Assembly (NCBI RefSeq): GCF_032085515.1
Contig: NZ_JASXSX010000005.1
Span: forward strand, 1-64,000
Source: Gleimia hominis
Lineage (GTDB): Bacteria; Actinomycetota; Actinomycetes; Actinomycetales; Actinomycetaceae
DNA length: 64,000 nucleotides
Direction of reading: 5' to 3'
Of the stretch, positions 42,376 to 51,905 are shown piece after piece. The stretch's first letter is position 1, and each line of letters opens with the position of its first letter. A program made the translations under genes and the position numbers. The notes beneath the pieces are model-generated. The model had not been told where the DNA came from and made no database searches. It was given only the letters and a program-made list of their open reading frames with translations.

Positions 42376-44040
42376 ATGGGAGGAACAGTGGAACTAGAAC
42401 AGCTGCGACCCACAGCGGTCCAGCCAAAACCGATCGACGCGCTCGGGGGGCGTGTGATCCGCTCTGGCCCAGCCGTAACCGGGGTGACGCTAGATTCAAC
42501 TGATGTGCAGCCCGGTGACCTGTTCGTCGCCGTGCCCGGGGCGAAACACCACGGGGCGGAGTTCGCCCAGCAGGCACTCGAACGCGGCGCGGTGGCGGTG
42601 GCAACTGACGCGCGCGGAGTCGAACTGATCGCCGACCTAGACGCGGGCGTACTACAGGTTGCTAACCCTCGCGTTTTTGCTGGCGACGCCGCCGCACAGG
42701 TTTACGGGCATCCCTCAAGCAAATTGATAATGGTGGGAATTACGGGAACAAACGGGAAAACTACCACCACGCATTTTGTCCGCCACGCCCTGCAATCCCA
42801 AGGGTTGACGACCCTGCTACTGGGAACCGTGGGAGTGAGCCTAGCGGGCGTGCACGTGCCGTCGGCCCGAACTTCGCTGGAAGCGCCCGTCTTGCACCGC
42901 GTGTTGGCGTGGGCGTTGGAACATGGCGCGCAGGCAGCGGTAATGGAAGTGTCATCGCATGCACTTACCCTTCACCGCGTGCAAGGGCTGCGATTCGACA
43001 CCGTTGGGTTCTTGAATTTGCAGCGCGACCATTTGGATTTCCACCACACCATGGAAGCTTATTTTGAGGCCAAAGCTGCTCTGTTCACACAGCAGCTCGC
43101 GCGGCGGGCAGTTATCTGCATCGACGACCCCTGGGGGAAAAAGCTAGCGCGCCGCTGCGAAGTGCCGTTCGAAACGGTACTAACGCAGCCGGATAGCAAT
43201 GGCACGAACAGTGGGTGGAGCGTGGAGGAAACGCGTGCGGATACCAGCAGTGCGGGCACCGATGTGGTTGTCAGCCACGCGGGCGAGCGCATCCACATGC
43301 ACTGCCCCCTACCCGGGAATATTAACGTGCAAAACGCGACTGTCGCGCTCGCCGCGGCCACCCAAGTAGTCGGCGAGAGTGGGGCAGCGGCGCCAGCACC
43401 ATCGGACGCAACAAAGCCGGCAGCAGCGGACGCAGCGGGTACGCATGCTTCCACGCATGTTGCCCAGCAAGTGGCGGAAGCAATCAGCAATACCCCGCAA
43501 GTCCCCGGACGCATGGAAGTGATCGCGCACCGAGACGAGCACACCCCACTGGTGATCGTAGACTTCGCGCACACCGCAGACGCGTTAACCGCCGCATGCC
43601 GCACCCTTGACCCCGTGACCCCGGGGCACCTATGGCTCCTGTTTGGAGCCACCGGGGAACGCGACCGCGGAAAACGCCCCCTCATGGCCCAAGCAGCGCA
43701 AGCAGCCGCAGACACAATAATCGTTACTGACGACGACGTGTACGGAGAGGACCCCGCGACCATCCGCGCCGAAGTGCTCGCCGGCTTTACCGACAAAGAG
43801 GGACGCGCCTCACATATCTGGGAAGGCATGGAACGCGCAGCCGCCATTGACTACGCAGTTACCCACGCCAAGCCGGCCGACACAGTCGTGATCGCCGGGC
43901 GCGGCCACGAAACCATCCAAACCATCGGCACCAACACCATCTTTCTAGACGACCGCGAACGAGCCCGGCAGGCACTGAAACAACGCCACTTAGGCGAGGT
44001 TGCCTCAAGCGAAAACATGGTGGCCCACCACCCGGTTTAA
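42376..44040 (+). CDS. murE: UDP-MurNAc-tripeptide synthetase MurE
   Basis: Adds the third amino acid of the wall peptide. ATP motif GITGTNGKTTT is intact. The substrate-specificity loop reads TDDDVYGEDPATIR (about 451-464) rather than DNPR, the form tied to meso-diaminopimelate, so lysine or ornithine is the likely substrate. An Ala/Pro/Thr/His-rich insert lies at about 334-368 between conserved blocks. GTG 42388 with GGAGG just upstream is an alternative start four codons in. Length of 554 residues is above average because of the insert. Confidence 0.92.
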   Translation: MGGTVELEQLRPTAVQPKPIDALGGRVIRSGPAVTGVTLDSTDVQPGDLFVAVPGAKHHGAEFAQQALERGAVAVATDARGVELIADLDAGVLQVANPRVFAGDAAAQVYGHPSSKLIMVGITGTNGKTTTTHFVRHALQSQGLTTLLLGTVGVSLAGVHVPSARTSLEAPVLHRVLAWALEHGAQAAVMEVSSHALTLHRVQGLRFDTVGFLNLQRDHLDFHHTMEAYFEAKAALFTQQLARRAVICIDDPWGKKLARRCEVPFETVLTQPDSNGTNSGWSVEETRADTSSAGTDVVVSHAGERIHMHCPLPGNINVQNATVALAAATQVVGESGAAAPAPSDATKPAAADAAGTHASTHVAQQVAEAISNTPQVPGRMEVIAHRDEHTPLVIVDFAHTADALTAACRTLDPVTPGHLWLLFGATGERDRGKRPLMAQAAQAAADTIIVTDDDVYGEDPATIRAEVLAGFTDKEGRASHIWEGMERAAAIDYAVTHAKPADTVVIAGRGHETIQTIGTNTIFLDDRERARQALKQRHLGEVASSENMVAHHPV

Positions 44041-44120
44041 CCAGCGGGCACAAACGTGGGAAAATACAACAGACGGAACAACTACACGCGCACCCGCGCG
44101 TAAAAACAAAAGGATCGCAG

Positions 44121-45497
44121 ATGACCTACACAGCGCAATGGATCGCTAACGCGATGGCCGGACGCCTCGAAGGTGAGGACGTCACCATAACCGGCCCCAC
44201 CGTAACCGATTCGCGCGAAGCGCAACCCGGTAGCCTCTACATCGCTCGCGTTGGCGAGCACACGGACGGACACAACTTCATCGATGCAGCCCGCGAACGC
44301 GGTGCCGTAGCCGCGGTAGTAACCCGGCCGCAAGAACAACTTGCCCTACCGCAAATCGTGGTGGAAGACGCCACCAAAGCACTCGGCATGTTCGCCCGCG
44401 CACACCTAAAAGAACTCCGCGAACACGGCACTATCTCCGTGGTGGGAATTACCGGGTCAGTGGGGAAAACCACTACGAAAGACATTACCTCCACAATCTT
44501 GAGCACGTTCGGCCCCACCGTGGCGCCCAAAAAGTCGTTCAACAACGAAGTGGGCATGCCGCTAACGATCCTCAAGGCAGACGAAACCACACGGTACCTG
44601 GTGCTCGAAATGGGAGCATCGGGGCGCGGACACTTGCGGTACCTCACGCAGATCGCCCCGCCCGATGTGGCGGTGGAACTCGCGGTTGGGAAAGCCCACC
44701 TGGGTGGTTTCGGCAACGTCGAAACCCTGGCGCGGGCCAAAGCGGAACTCGTGGACGGTCTGAAACAAGGTGGGACCGCCGTGCTGAACCTAGACGACAA
44801 GAACGTGGCGAACATGGCGGAGCTCACGAGCGGCCCCGTTCTGTTCTTCTCCGCCGCCGGTAATCCCAAGGCGGACGTGCAGGCCAGCAACATCACGCTC
44901 GATGAACGCTCCCGCCCCAGCTTCGACCTACTTGCCGGTGAAGTGATCAAACGCGTCCGCCTTGGGCTGGTGGGCAAACACCAGGTGTCGAACGCGCTCG
45001 CAGCGATCGCGACCGCGCTCGCGCTAGGTATTCCCCCGGTAAAAATCGTTGAGGTAGTAAACGATCTGCACGCGAAGAGCCCGCACCGCATGTCTATCTT
45101 CGACGCCGACGGGGTAACGTACATCGATGACTCTTACAACGCCAACCCAGATTCGGTTCGCGCGGGCCTCGACGTGCTCGAACGCGTCGGTGAATACGCG
45201 CCCCGCCGCATCGCAGTCCTGGGGGAAATGCTCGAACTGGGGGAGAAGTCTCAGCAGCTTCACGAGCAAGTTGGGCAGCAAGCATTCGACCGCAACGTGG
45301 ACCTCGTGATCGCAGTGGGGGAAGGTGCCGGCGCGATCCTCACGCCGATTCGCGACCGCCTCGAGTGTCACCAGGTGGATTCCGCGCAGGCGGCGGCTAC
45401 GCTATTGAAGGAACTCGTTCGTCCTCGCGACGTGGTGTTACTGAAAGGGTCGAACGGAACGGGCATCTGGACCATCGCGGATAAGCTCGCTCAATAG
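44121..45497 (+). CDS. murF: UDP-MurNAc-pentapeptide synthetase MurF
   Basis: Adds D-Ala-D-Ala to the UDP-MurNAc-tripeptide in the cytosol. ATP motif GITGSVGKTTTKD, then FNNEVGMPLTIL and the C-terminal DDSYNANPDS are diagnostic. The ATG follows AAAAGGATCGCAG. An 80-bp gap separates it from murE. Length of 458 residues is normal. Confidence 0.95.
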   Translation: MTYTAQWIANAMAGRLEGEDVTITGPTVTDSREAQPGSLYIARVGEHTDGHNFIDAARERGAVAAVVTRPQEQLALPQIVVEDATKALGMFARAHLKELREHGTISVVGITGSVGKTTTKDITSTILSTFGPTVAPKKSFNNEVGMPLTILKADETTRYLVLEMGASGRGHLRYLTQIAPPDVAVELAVGKAHLGGFGNVETLARAKAELVDGLKQGGTAVLNLDDKNVANMAELTSGPVLFFSAAGNPKADVQASNITLDERSRPSFDLLAGEVIKRVRLGLVGKHQVSNALAAIATALALGIPPVKIVEVVNDLHAKSPHRMSIFDADGVTYIDDSYNANPDSVRAGLDVLERVGEYAPRRIAVLGEMLELGEKSQQLHEQVGQQAFDRNVDLVIAVGEGAGAILTPIRDRLECHQVDSAQAAATLLKELVRPRDVVLLKGSNGTGIWTIADKLAQ

Positions 45498-45524
45498 TTT
45501 AAGTAACGAAGGAAGGACTGAACC

Positions 45525-46610
45525 GTGGTAGCCGTTGTCGCGTCGTGCGCATTGTCGCTAGCTGTAACCCTGCTGGGGACAAAGGCATTCATCCGACTAT
45601 TGGTTTCTAGGAACTTCGGGCAGTTCATCCGCCAAGACGGACCTACAGCGCACTACACGAAACGCGGTACCCCCACGATGGGTGGGGTGGTGATAATAAT
45701 CGCCGCTCTCGTGGGTTGGCTCGGTGGCCACGCCGCGATTGGGGAGGTTCCCGACCTGTCCTCGTGCCTGCTGATGTTCCTATTCGTCGGAACCGGTGTG
45801 GTTGGTTTCTTAGACGACTACATTAAGATCTCGAAACAGCGGTCTTTGGGGTTGAATCCGGCTGCGAAGATCCTCGGCCAGTTAGCGGTCGGCACTATTT
45901 TCGCGGCCCTCGCCCTGTCTTTCCCAGACGCGCGTGGAAACACCCCGGCTTCCACCAAGTTGTCTTTTATGCGCGACCTACCGTTGGATCTGGCGTTCGC
46001 AGGGGTCGCGATCGGCATCATATTGTTCATCCTGTGGGCTAACTTTCTGGTGTCCGCATGGTCGAACGCGGTGAACCTGACCGACGGTTTAGACGGGTTA
46101 GCAACCGGCGCTTCCATGTTCGCGTTCGGGGCTTATACGATTATTTCTCTGTGGCAGTTCTTGCAATCGTGTTCCGTGCAGGTTACGAATATTGACGTGT
46201 GCTATGAGGTGCGGGACCCGCTCGGGTTGGCGATCGCATGCGCCGCCATTGTGGGCGCTTGCTTTGGGTTCTTGTGGTGGAACGCCTCGCCCGCACAGAT
46301 ATTTATGGGAGACACCGGCTCGCTTGCCCTCGGGGGTGCGCTCGCCGGGATTTCGGTGCTTACGCACACGGAGTTCCTGGCGGTGATTATCGGTGGGTTG
46401 TTTGTCACGATCGTGATGTCGGACGTCATCCAAATCGGGGTGTTCAAAATGACTCGCAAACGCGTGTTCAAGATGGCACCGCTGCATCACCATTTTGAGC
46501 TTTCTGGATGGAAAGAGATCACGATCGTGATTCGGTTTTGGATTATCGCTGGCCTGTGCGCCGTGGTTGGTTTAGCACTGTTTTATGGGGAGTGGGTTTC
46601 GCAACTATGA
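45525..46610 (+). CDS. mraY: Phospho-MurNAc-pentapeptide transferase MraY
   Basis: Polytopic enzyme making lipid I. Signature blocks: GPTAHYTKRGTPTMGG, FLDDYIK, NAVNLTDGLDGLA, MGDTGSLALGG and PLHHHFE. Start GTG 45525 follows GAAGGAC. The stop overlaps the murD start by 4 bp. Confidence 0.96.
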   Translation: MVAVVASCALSLAVTLLGTKAFIRLLVSRNFGQFIRQDGPTAHYTKRGTPTMGGVVIIIAALVGWLGGHAAIGEVPDLSSCLLMFLFVGTGVVGFLDDYIKISKQRSLGLNPAAKILGQLAVGTIFAALALSFPDARGNTPASTKLSFMRDLPLDLAFAGVAIGIILFILWANFLVSAWSNAVNLTDGLDGLATGASMFAFGAYTIISLWQFLQSCSVQVTNIDVCYEVRDPLGLAIACAAIVGACFGFLWWNASPAQIFMGDTGSLALGGALAGISVLTHTEFLAVIIGGLFVTIVMSDVIQIGVFKMTRKRVFKMAPLHHHFELSGWKEITIVIRFWIIAGLCAVVGLALFYGEWVSQL

Positions 46611-48028
46611 TTCCGTTCAATAAGCCGATTGCCGTGGTTGGTCTCGGTAAGTCCGGTTGCGCTGCCGCCCGCGTGCTGACGGATTTGGGGGCACAGGTAG
46701 TTGGTTTTGACCGCCGCGAAGTAGATGTTGATTTTGAGGCGGTGTTCGGCACAGATGAGCAGCAAGCCCGGGCCGTAGCTGGTTACGATTTCGATATTGC
46801 GGTGCTTTCGCCGGGCGTGAATCCGCGTTCCCCGATTTGGCGTGCCTTAAAAGACAGCGGGTGTGAGATTTGGGGTGAGGTAGAGCTCGCCTGGCGGGTT
46901 CAGCAGCACTTGGGTAAGCACATTGAGTGGCTGACGGTAACCGGTACGAACGGGAAGACCACTACGGTTTCCCTGCTCGGCTCGATGCTGCAGGCTGCGG
47001 GAGCGCGCTGCGCCGTGGTTGGGAATGTGGGCACCCCGATTGTGGAGGCGGTTGCGCACGCGGACCTTGAGGTTGTGGCGGTGGAACTGTCCAGTTTTCA
47101 GCTGTACACCACGCAGACAGTGCAGCCGCTTGCGAGCGTTTGTTTGAACGTGGATGCAGACCATTTGGATTGGCACGGTTCGCTGGAGGCGTATCGAGAG
47201 GCCAAAGCCCGAGTGTATCTAAACACGCGCCGAGCCTGCGTGTACGATGCGACGGACCCGATGATCCTCAAAATGGTGCAGGAAGCGGACGTGGTCGAAG
47301 GTGCGCGTGCGATTGGCTACACCGTGGGGATTCCAAGCATTTCGGAACTGGGCCTGGTGGAAGGACAGTTCGTGGACCGCGCGTTCATAGAAAACCGGGA
47401 GCGTGAAGCCCAGGCGTTAGCCAAGCTGGATGACATGGTGGGGTACGCGGGGCAGCACCCGTCGATCGCTTTAGTTAAAGACACGTTAGCTGCCATGGCT
47501 CTTGCCCGCGCGTGGGGTGCTAGCCCGGACGCCATCGCTCAGGGCATGCACCGGTTCACACTTGCTAACCACCGGAGGAAGATTCTCGGCCAAGTGGAGC
47601 AGGTGACGTGGATTGACGATTCCAAAGCTACGAACGCCCACGCTGCCCTCGCGTCCATGGTGGGATTCCCTAATGAACACGTGGTGTGGATCGTGGGTGG
47701 GGACACTAAAGGGCAAGACCTGCGCCCCCTGGTGTCCCAAGTTAAACCGCTTTTGCGGGGCGTGATTGTGATTGGCGCCGACCCCAAACCGGTTTTGAAC
47801 GCGCTTGAGGACGCCGCCCCGCAAGTCCCCAAAGTGGTGGTCGATGGGCATGAAGACTGGATGTTCTCGGTAGTTAACGAAGCCGTCGCCATGTCCCGGC
47901 CCGAAGACACGGTGATTCTTGCGCCAGCATGCGCTTCGTGGGATCAGTTCAACTCGTATAACGAACGCGGTGACGCATTCCAAGACGCAGTGGAGCGGCT
48001 AGCCCACCAGCGGGGTGTGCGGCTGTGA
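46607..48028 (+). CDS. murD: UDP-MurNAc-L-alanine:D-glutamate ligase MurD
   Basis: Adds D-glutamate to UDP-MurNAc-L-Ala. N-terminal Rossmann block IAVVGLGKSGCAAARVL, ATP motif TGTNGKTTT, and C-terminal WIDDSKATNAHAA. ATG 46607 overlaps the mraY stop (ATGA); an upstream frame running inside mraY is not used. The product has 473 residues. It overlaps ftsW by 4 bp. Confidence 0.95.
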   Translation: MIPFNKPIAVVGLGKSGCAAARVLTDLGAQVVGFDRREVDVDFEAVFGTDEQQARAVAGYDFDIAVLSPGVNPRSPIWRALKDSGCEIWGEVELAWRVQQHLGKHIEWLTVTGTNGKTTTVSLLGSMLQAAGARCAVVGNVGTPIVEAVAHADLEVVAVELSSFQLYTTQTVQPLASVCLNVDADHLDWHGSLEAYREAKARVYLNTRRACVYDATDPMILKMVQEADVVEGARAIGYTVGIPSISELGLVEGQFVDRAFIENREREAQALAKLDDMVGYAGQHPSIALVKDTLAAMALARAWGASPDAIAQGMHRFTLANHRRKILGQVEQVTWIDDSKATNAHAALASMVGFPNEHVVWIVGGDTKGQDLRPLVSQVKPLLRGVIVIGADPKPVLNALEDAAPQVPKVVVDGHEDWMFSVVNEAVAMSRPEDTVILAPACASWDQFNSYNERGDAFQDAVERLAHQRGVRL

Positions 48029-49305
48029 GCAAACCAGCGTTGCTCAAGCGGTTAAACTTGCGCATGCCGAAACTGAGGTTCAAACCAGCTTCGGAACCTC
48101 CGGCACCTCCCTCAAACGTCACCACCTACTACATGATCTACGGGTCTGTCCTGTGCCTCATGTTCGTGGGGTTCATCATGGTGTTCTCCGCGTCCGCAGT
48201 GTCTTCGATCGCGGAGGGGCTGAACCCCTATCTCGCGTACATGCGTAACTGCCTGATCATGGTGCTCGGTCTCGTGCTTTTCCACCTGGTGGCGCGAGTT
48301 CCGGCGCGGATTTGGAACTCGTTCGCACTCCTCATATTTTTCGCCACCCTGGGGCTGCAACTACTGGTCCTCACCCCGCTGGGGCGCGGCGAAGGGGGCA
48401 ACCGTAACTGGTTGAAACTCCCGGGCCTACCCATGGTGCAACCAGCGGAGATTCTAAAGCTTGGGCTAATTCTTCTGCTCGCCCACGTGCTCGTGCAATC
48501 GCGCCTCAAACACGACAACCTGTGGCACATGGTGCCCAACTTCTTCCTCCCGTGCGCACTCGCGATCGGAGCCATCATGGGCGGCCACGACCTCGGTACC
48601 GCCCTGATTTTTGTGGCAATCATCCTGTGCATCATGCTTCTGGTGGACTTCCCCCGACGGTGGTACTGGTACCTAGCCGGTGGGGGGCTGTTTGTGGTCG
48701 GTTTTTTCGTGATGCAAAAAAGCTCTCGCCTGGCACGCATCCTGTCGGTAATCCCCGGTTTTAAAGAACCCCCATCCACGCACGCGCCCGAACAGTTAGA
48801 CCACGCGATTTGGGCACTTGGTGCTGGCGGATTAACCGGAGTGGGGCCGGGTGCCTCAAGAGAAAAATGGAACTACTTAGCGGCCGCGCACACAGACTTT
48901 ATTTACGCGATTCTAGGTGAGGAACTGGGGTTAATCGGTGCGGTCGCGGTACTGGTATGTTTCGGTGTGCTCGCGGTGGGGATGTACCGCGTAATCATGC
49001 ATCACTCCGACCCGTTTGCCCGGTACGTAACGGCGGGGGTGAACGGGTGGATCGCCTCCCACGCGCTCGTAAACATGGGGGCGGTGGTGGGGCTAACGCC
49101 AATTATTGGGGTGCCCCTACCGCTCATATCCACCGGCGGGTCAGCATTCGTTTTTACCTCGATCGCACTGGGTATAGTAGTTGGGTTCGCGCGGCAAGAA
49201 GCGGGAATATCCAAGACAATGGGCGTGCGGCACTGGGTGAGCAAACCTATTAAGCGGCAGCGGCAACCGCGCGGCGCCAAGTCGGAAGAAAGGGCGGGAC
49301 AATGA
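48025..49305 (+). CDS. ftsW: Septal peptidoglycan glycosyltransferase FtsW (SEDS)
   Basis: About ten membrane helices; polymerises glycan at the septum together with FtsI. SEDS motifs are present: NRNWLKLPG, the loop around AHTDFIYAILGEELG, and GVPLPLISTGGSAF. A basic N-terminal tail of about 30 residues precedes the first helix. Start GTG 48025 overlaps the murD stop. Length of 426 residues is usual. Confidence 0.94.
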   Translation: MSKPALLKRLNLRMPKLRFKPASEPPAPPSNVTTYYMIYGSVLCLMFVGFIMVFSASAVSSIAEGLNPYLAYMRNCLIMVLGLVLFHLVARVPARIWNSFALLIFFATLGLQLLVLTPLGRGEGGNRNWLKLPGLPMVQPAEILKLGLILLLAHVLVQSRLKHDNLWHMVPNFFLPCALAIGAIMGGHDLGTALIFVAIILCIMLLVDFPRRWYWYLAGGGLFVVGFFVMQKSSRLARILSVIPGFKEPPSTHAPEQLDHAIWALGAGGLTGVGPGASREKWNYLAAAHTDFIYAILGEELGLIGAVAVLVCFGVLAVGMYRVIMHHSDPFARYVTAGVNGWIASHALVNMGAVVGLTPIIGVPLPLISTGGSAFVFTSIALGIVVGFARQEAGISKTMGVRHWVSKPIKRQRQPRGAKSEERAGQ

Positions 49306-50546
49306 CACGGCAACGCATTTTGATGGCTGGTGGAGGTTCAGCCGGCCACGTCAACCCCCTGCTCGCGGTCAGCGCAAAACTGGCTGAACGCGGCACCGAC
49401 GTGCTGGCGCTTGGCACCAAAGTCGGATTAGAAGCTGAACTGGTGCCCCAAGCGGGTTTTGAACTGTTAACAATCGACAAGATCCCGGCGCCCCGCCGCC
49501 CGGGGCGAGCTGCCCTTCAGTTCCTCCCTAAGCTTCGCCGCACGATCGCGCGGGTGGAAGAATACTTGCGGGAGCGCGAAATCGACGCGGTCATGGGGTT
49601 TGGCGGATACGTGTCTGCCCCAGCCTACATTGCGGCTCGGCGCCGAAAAATCCCTACGCTCATTCATGAGCAGAACGTGCGTGCCGGGTGGGCGAATAAG
49701 CTGGGGGCACGTTCGGCAGACCGGGTGGGCCTCACGTTTGCAAACACGAAACTGCGTGCGAGCCGGGGTCGCACGTCGGTGACCGGGCTCCCGTTACGCA
49801 CGCAGATTGAACGGTTAGCGAAACTGCGGCAAGACCCGCAGTCACGCACGCGGGTGCGGGAGCAGGCGGCGAAGAAGCTTCATTTGGATCCGAACCAGCC
49901 GACCCTGTTGATAACGGGCGGGTCGCTAGGGGCGAAACATTTGAATGAGGTGATGGTTGCTGCTGCGAGCGCGTTCGACAAGCGGCTGCAGGTGCTGCAC
50001 TTGACTGGGAAAGGTAAATCCGAAGGTGTCGAGCAGGCGGTTCGCTCATGCGGATTTGAAGGCCGCTGGATTGTGCGCGAATACGCGTCGAACATGGCGG
50101 ACTTCTTCGCGGCAAGTGACCTGGTGGTGTGCCGCTCTGGTGCCGGCACTGTGTGCGAGTTAACGGCGCTTGGAATCCCCGCGGTTTACGTGCCTTTACC
50201 TATTGGCAATGGGGAACAGAAACTCAACGCGGCCGCGCAGGTTAAAGCCGGGGGTGCGTACCTTTTTGCCGACAGTGAGTTCGACGAGTCGGTGGTGCGG
50301 AACTGGGTGGCGCCGCTGCTGGCAAGCCCGTCGCGGTTAGAGTCGATGGCGGCTGCGAGCGCGCAACTAGGCCGCGTGGACGCAGCGGGCGTACTGGCAG
50401 ATATGGTCAGTGAAGTCCTGCACGAACGCGCGGGAGCACCGCGCACTCCGGGAGCACCGCGCACTCCGGGAGCGACGCACACTCCGGGAGCGACGCATAA
50501 TCCGGGAGCGACGCATACAGATCCCGATGGGAAAGAGGCGAGGTAG
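49302..50546 (+). CDS. murG: UDP-GlcNAc transferase MurG with repetitive C-terminal tail
   Basis: Peripheral membrane enzyme converting lipid I to lipid II. Blocks: GGGSAGHVNPLLAV, GFGGYVSAPAYIAA, HEQNVRAGWANK, GGSLGAKHLNE and the C-terminal PLPIGNGEQKLNA. The domain ends near residue 375. The last forty residues are a Pro/Gly/Ala/Thr repeat (GAPRTP, GATHTP and GATHNP units) encoded by five 18-bp tandem units, then DPDGKEAR. The tail is absent from typical MurG and its length is likely variable. It overlaps ftsW by 4 bp. Confidence 0.94.
   Translation: MTRQRILMAGGGSAGHVNPLLAVSAKLAERGTDVLALGTKVGLEAELVPQAGFELLTIDKIPAPRRPGRAALQFLPKLRRTIARVEEYLREREIDAVMGFGGYVSAPAYIAARRRKIPTLIHEQNVRAGWANKLGARSADRVGLTFANTKLRASRGRTSVTGLPLRTQIERLAKLRQDPQSRTRVREQAAKKLHLDPNQPTLLITGGSLGAKHLNEVMVAAASAFDKRLQVLHLTGKGKSEGVEQAVRSCGFEGRWIVREYASNMADFFAASDLVVCRSGAGTVCELTALGIPAVYVPLPIGNGEQKLNAAAQVKAGGAYLFADSEFDESVVRNWVAPLLASPSRLESMAAASAQLGRVDAAGVLADMVSEVLHERAGAPRTPGAPRTPGATHTPGATHNPGATHTDPDGKEAR
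50431..50520 (+). repeat. 18-bp tandem repeat, five units, inside the murG 3' end
   Basis: Units start at 50431, 50449, 50467, 50485 and 50503, all beginning CGGGAGC. Units 1 and 2 are identical and units 3-5 drift (CACC to GACG, CGCACTC to CATAATC). Being a multiple of three, unit gain or loss keeps the reading frame. Confidence 0.9.
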
Positions 50547-50552
50547 GCGAAC

Positions 50553-51905
50553 ATGGTGAAGTTTCATCTGATTGGTGTGGGCGGCGCTGGGATGTCGGTG
50601 GTTGCTCAGCTGTTGGCGGCGCAGGGGGCGCAGGTGAGCGGTTCGGACCAGGCGGATTCCCCTCGTCTGCAGAGCCTGGGTGAGCATGGGGTCACTACGT
50701 TTGTTGGGCACGATGCGGCGCATGTTCCCGAGGATGCCGTGGTGGTGGTGTCCACCGCGGTTAAAGATTCAAACCCGGAACTGGCGGTGGCGCGGGCCCG
50801 GGGGCAGCGGGTGATCCACCGTTCGCAAGCCCTCGCGTTGGCAGCCACCGGGATGGAGTTCGTGGCGGTTGCGGGCGCGCATGGGAAAACCACGACCTCC
50901 GGTATGTTGGCGCAAGCCCTGTCGCACGCGGGGGTGGACGCGTCTTTCGCGGTCGGTGGGGTAGTGAAAGGCTTCGGTTCGGGCGCGCACCTGGGGGCCA
51001 GCAATGTGTTTGTCGCCGAAGCAGATGAGTCGGACGCGTCTTTTTTGAACTATTCGCCGCGCATTGCGATGGTGACGAACGTAGAGGTTGATCACTTGGA
51101 CTACTACGGTTCCAACGACGCGTTCGAGCAGGCGTTTGTCGACTTCGCAGGGCGCATTGAACCCGGCGGCGCTCTGGTGGTGTGTGCGGACGATCCGGGT
51201 GCGAATAAGCTCGGGCAGGCGTATGCGCAGGCGGGTGGCCGCGTTTTGACGTATGGTTTCCACCCTGGTTCCGACGCGACTTTGCGCGACCCCCACTTGG
51301 GGGAGTGCGCGCGTGCCACCTTGAGTTACAACGGTTCGCAGTGGCCACTGCAGTTGCGGGTGGGCGGGGAACACAATCTGGAGAATGCGGCGGGCGCGTT
51401 CTTAGTTGGGGTTGAGTTAGGCGTCGAACCGGCAGTTATGGTGCGTGCGTTGAATGCGTTTGAGGGAACCGGGCGGCGGTTTGATTTTCGCTGCGAGGTA
51501 GATGGTAAGCGGTTGTTTGACGACTACGCGCACCACCCGTCTGAAGTAGAGGCAGTGTTAAAGCAGGCGCGTCAGGTTGCCGGTGATGGCCGGGTTCTGG
51601 TGCTGTTCCAGCCGCATTTGTATTCGCGGACGAAGAATTTTTGTGATCGTTTTGCCGCGGCTCTTGCACATGCGGACGTGGTGGTGCTCACGGATATTTA
51701 TGGGGCTCGGGAAGCTCCGATTGAAGGGGTTAGTGCCGCGCTGATTAGCGACCAGATCGCGGGGGCGTCGTTTGTTCCAGATTTGCATGAGGCGGCGCGG
51801 GCTCTGGCGCTGCAAGCCCAGCCCGGTGACCTGTGTTTAACGATGGGCGCTGGAAGTGTGACTGAAGCGGGATCGACAATAGAACAGGTGTGGTTGAATC
51901 AATGA
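50553..51905 (+). CDS. murC: UDP-MurNAc:L-alanine ligase MurC
   Basis: Adds the first L-alanine to UDP-MurNAc. N-terminal HLIGVGGAGMSVVAQLL, ATP motif GAHGKTTTSGML, and DDYAHHPSEVEAVL are diagnostic. ATG 50553 is preceded by GAGGCGAGGTAGG. Length of 450 residues is normal. The stop overlaps the ftsQ start. Confidence 0.95.
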   Translation: MVKFHLIGVGGAGMSVVAQLLAAQGAQVSGSDQADSPRLQSLGEHGVTTFVGHDAAHVPEDAVVVVSTAVKDSNPELAVARARGQRVIHRSQALALAATGMEFVAVAGAHGKTTTSGMLAQALSHAGVDASFAVGGVVKGFGSGAHLGASNVFVAEADESDASFLNYSPRIAMVTNVEVDHLDYYGSNDAFEQAFVDFAGRIEPGGALVVCADDPGANKLGQAYAQAGGRVLTYGFHPGSDATLRDPHLGECARATLSYNGSQWPLQLRVGGEHNLENAAGAFLVGVELGVEPAVMVRALNAFEGTGRRFDFRCEVDGKRLFDDYAHHPSEVEAVLKQARQVAGDGRVLVLFQPHLYSRTKNFCDRFAAALAHADVVVLTDIYGAREAPIEGVSAALISDQIAGASFVPDLHEAARALALQAQPGDLCLTMGAGSVTEAGSTIEQVWLNQ

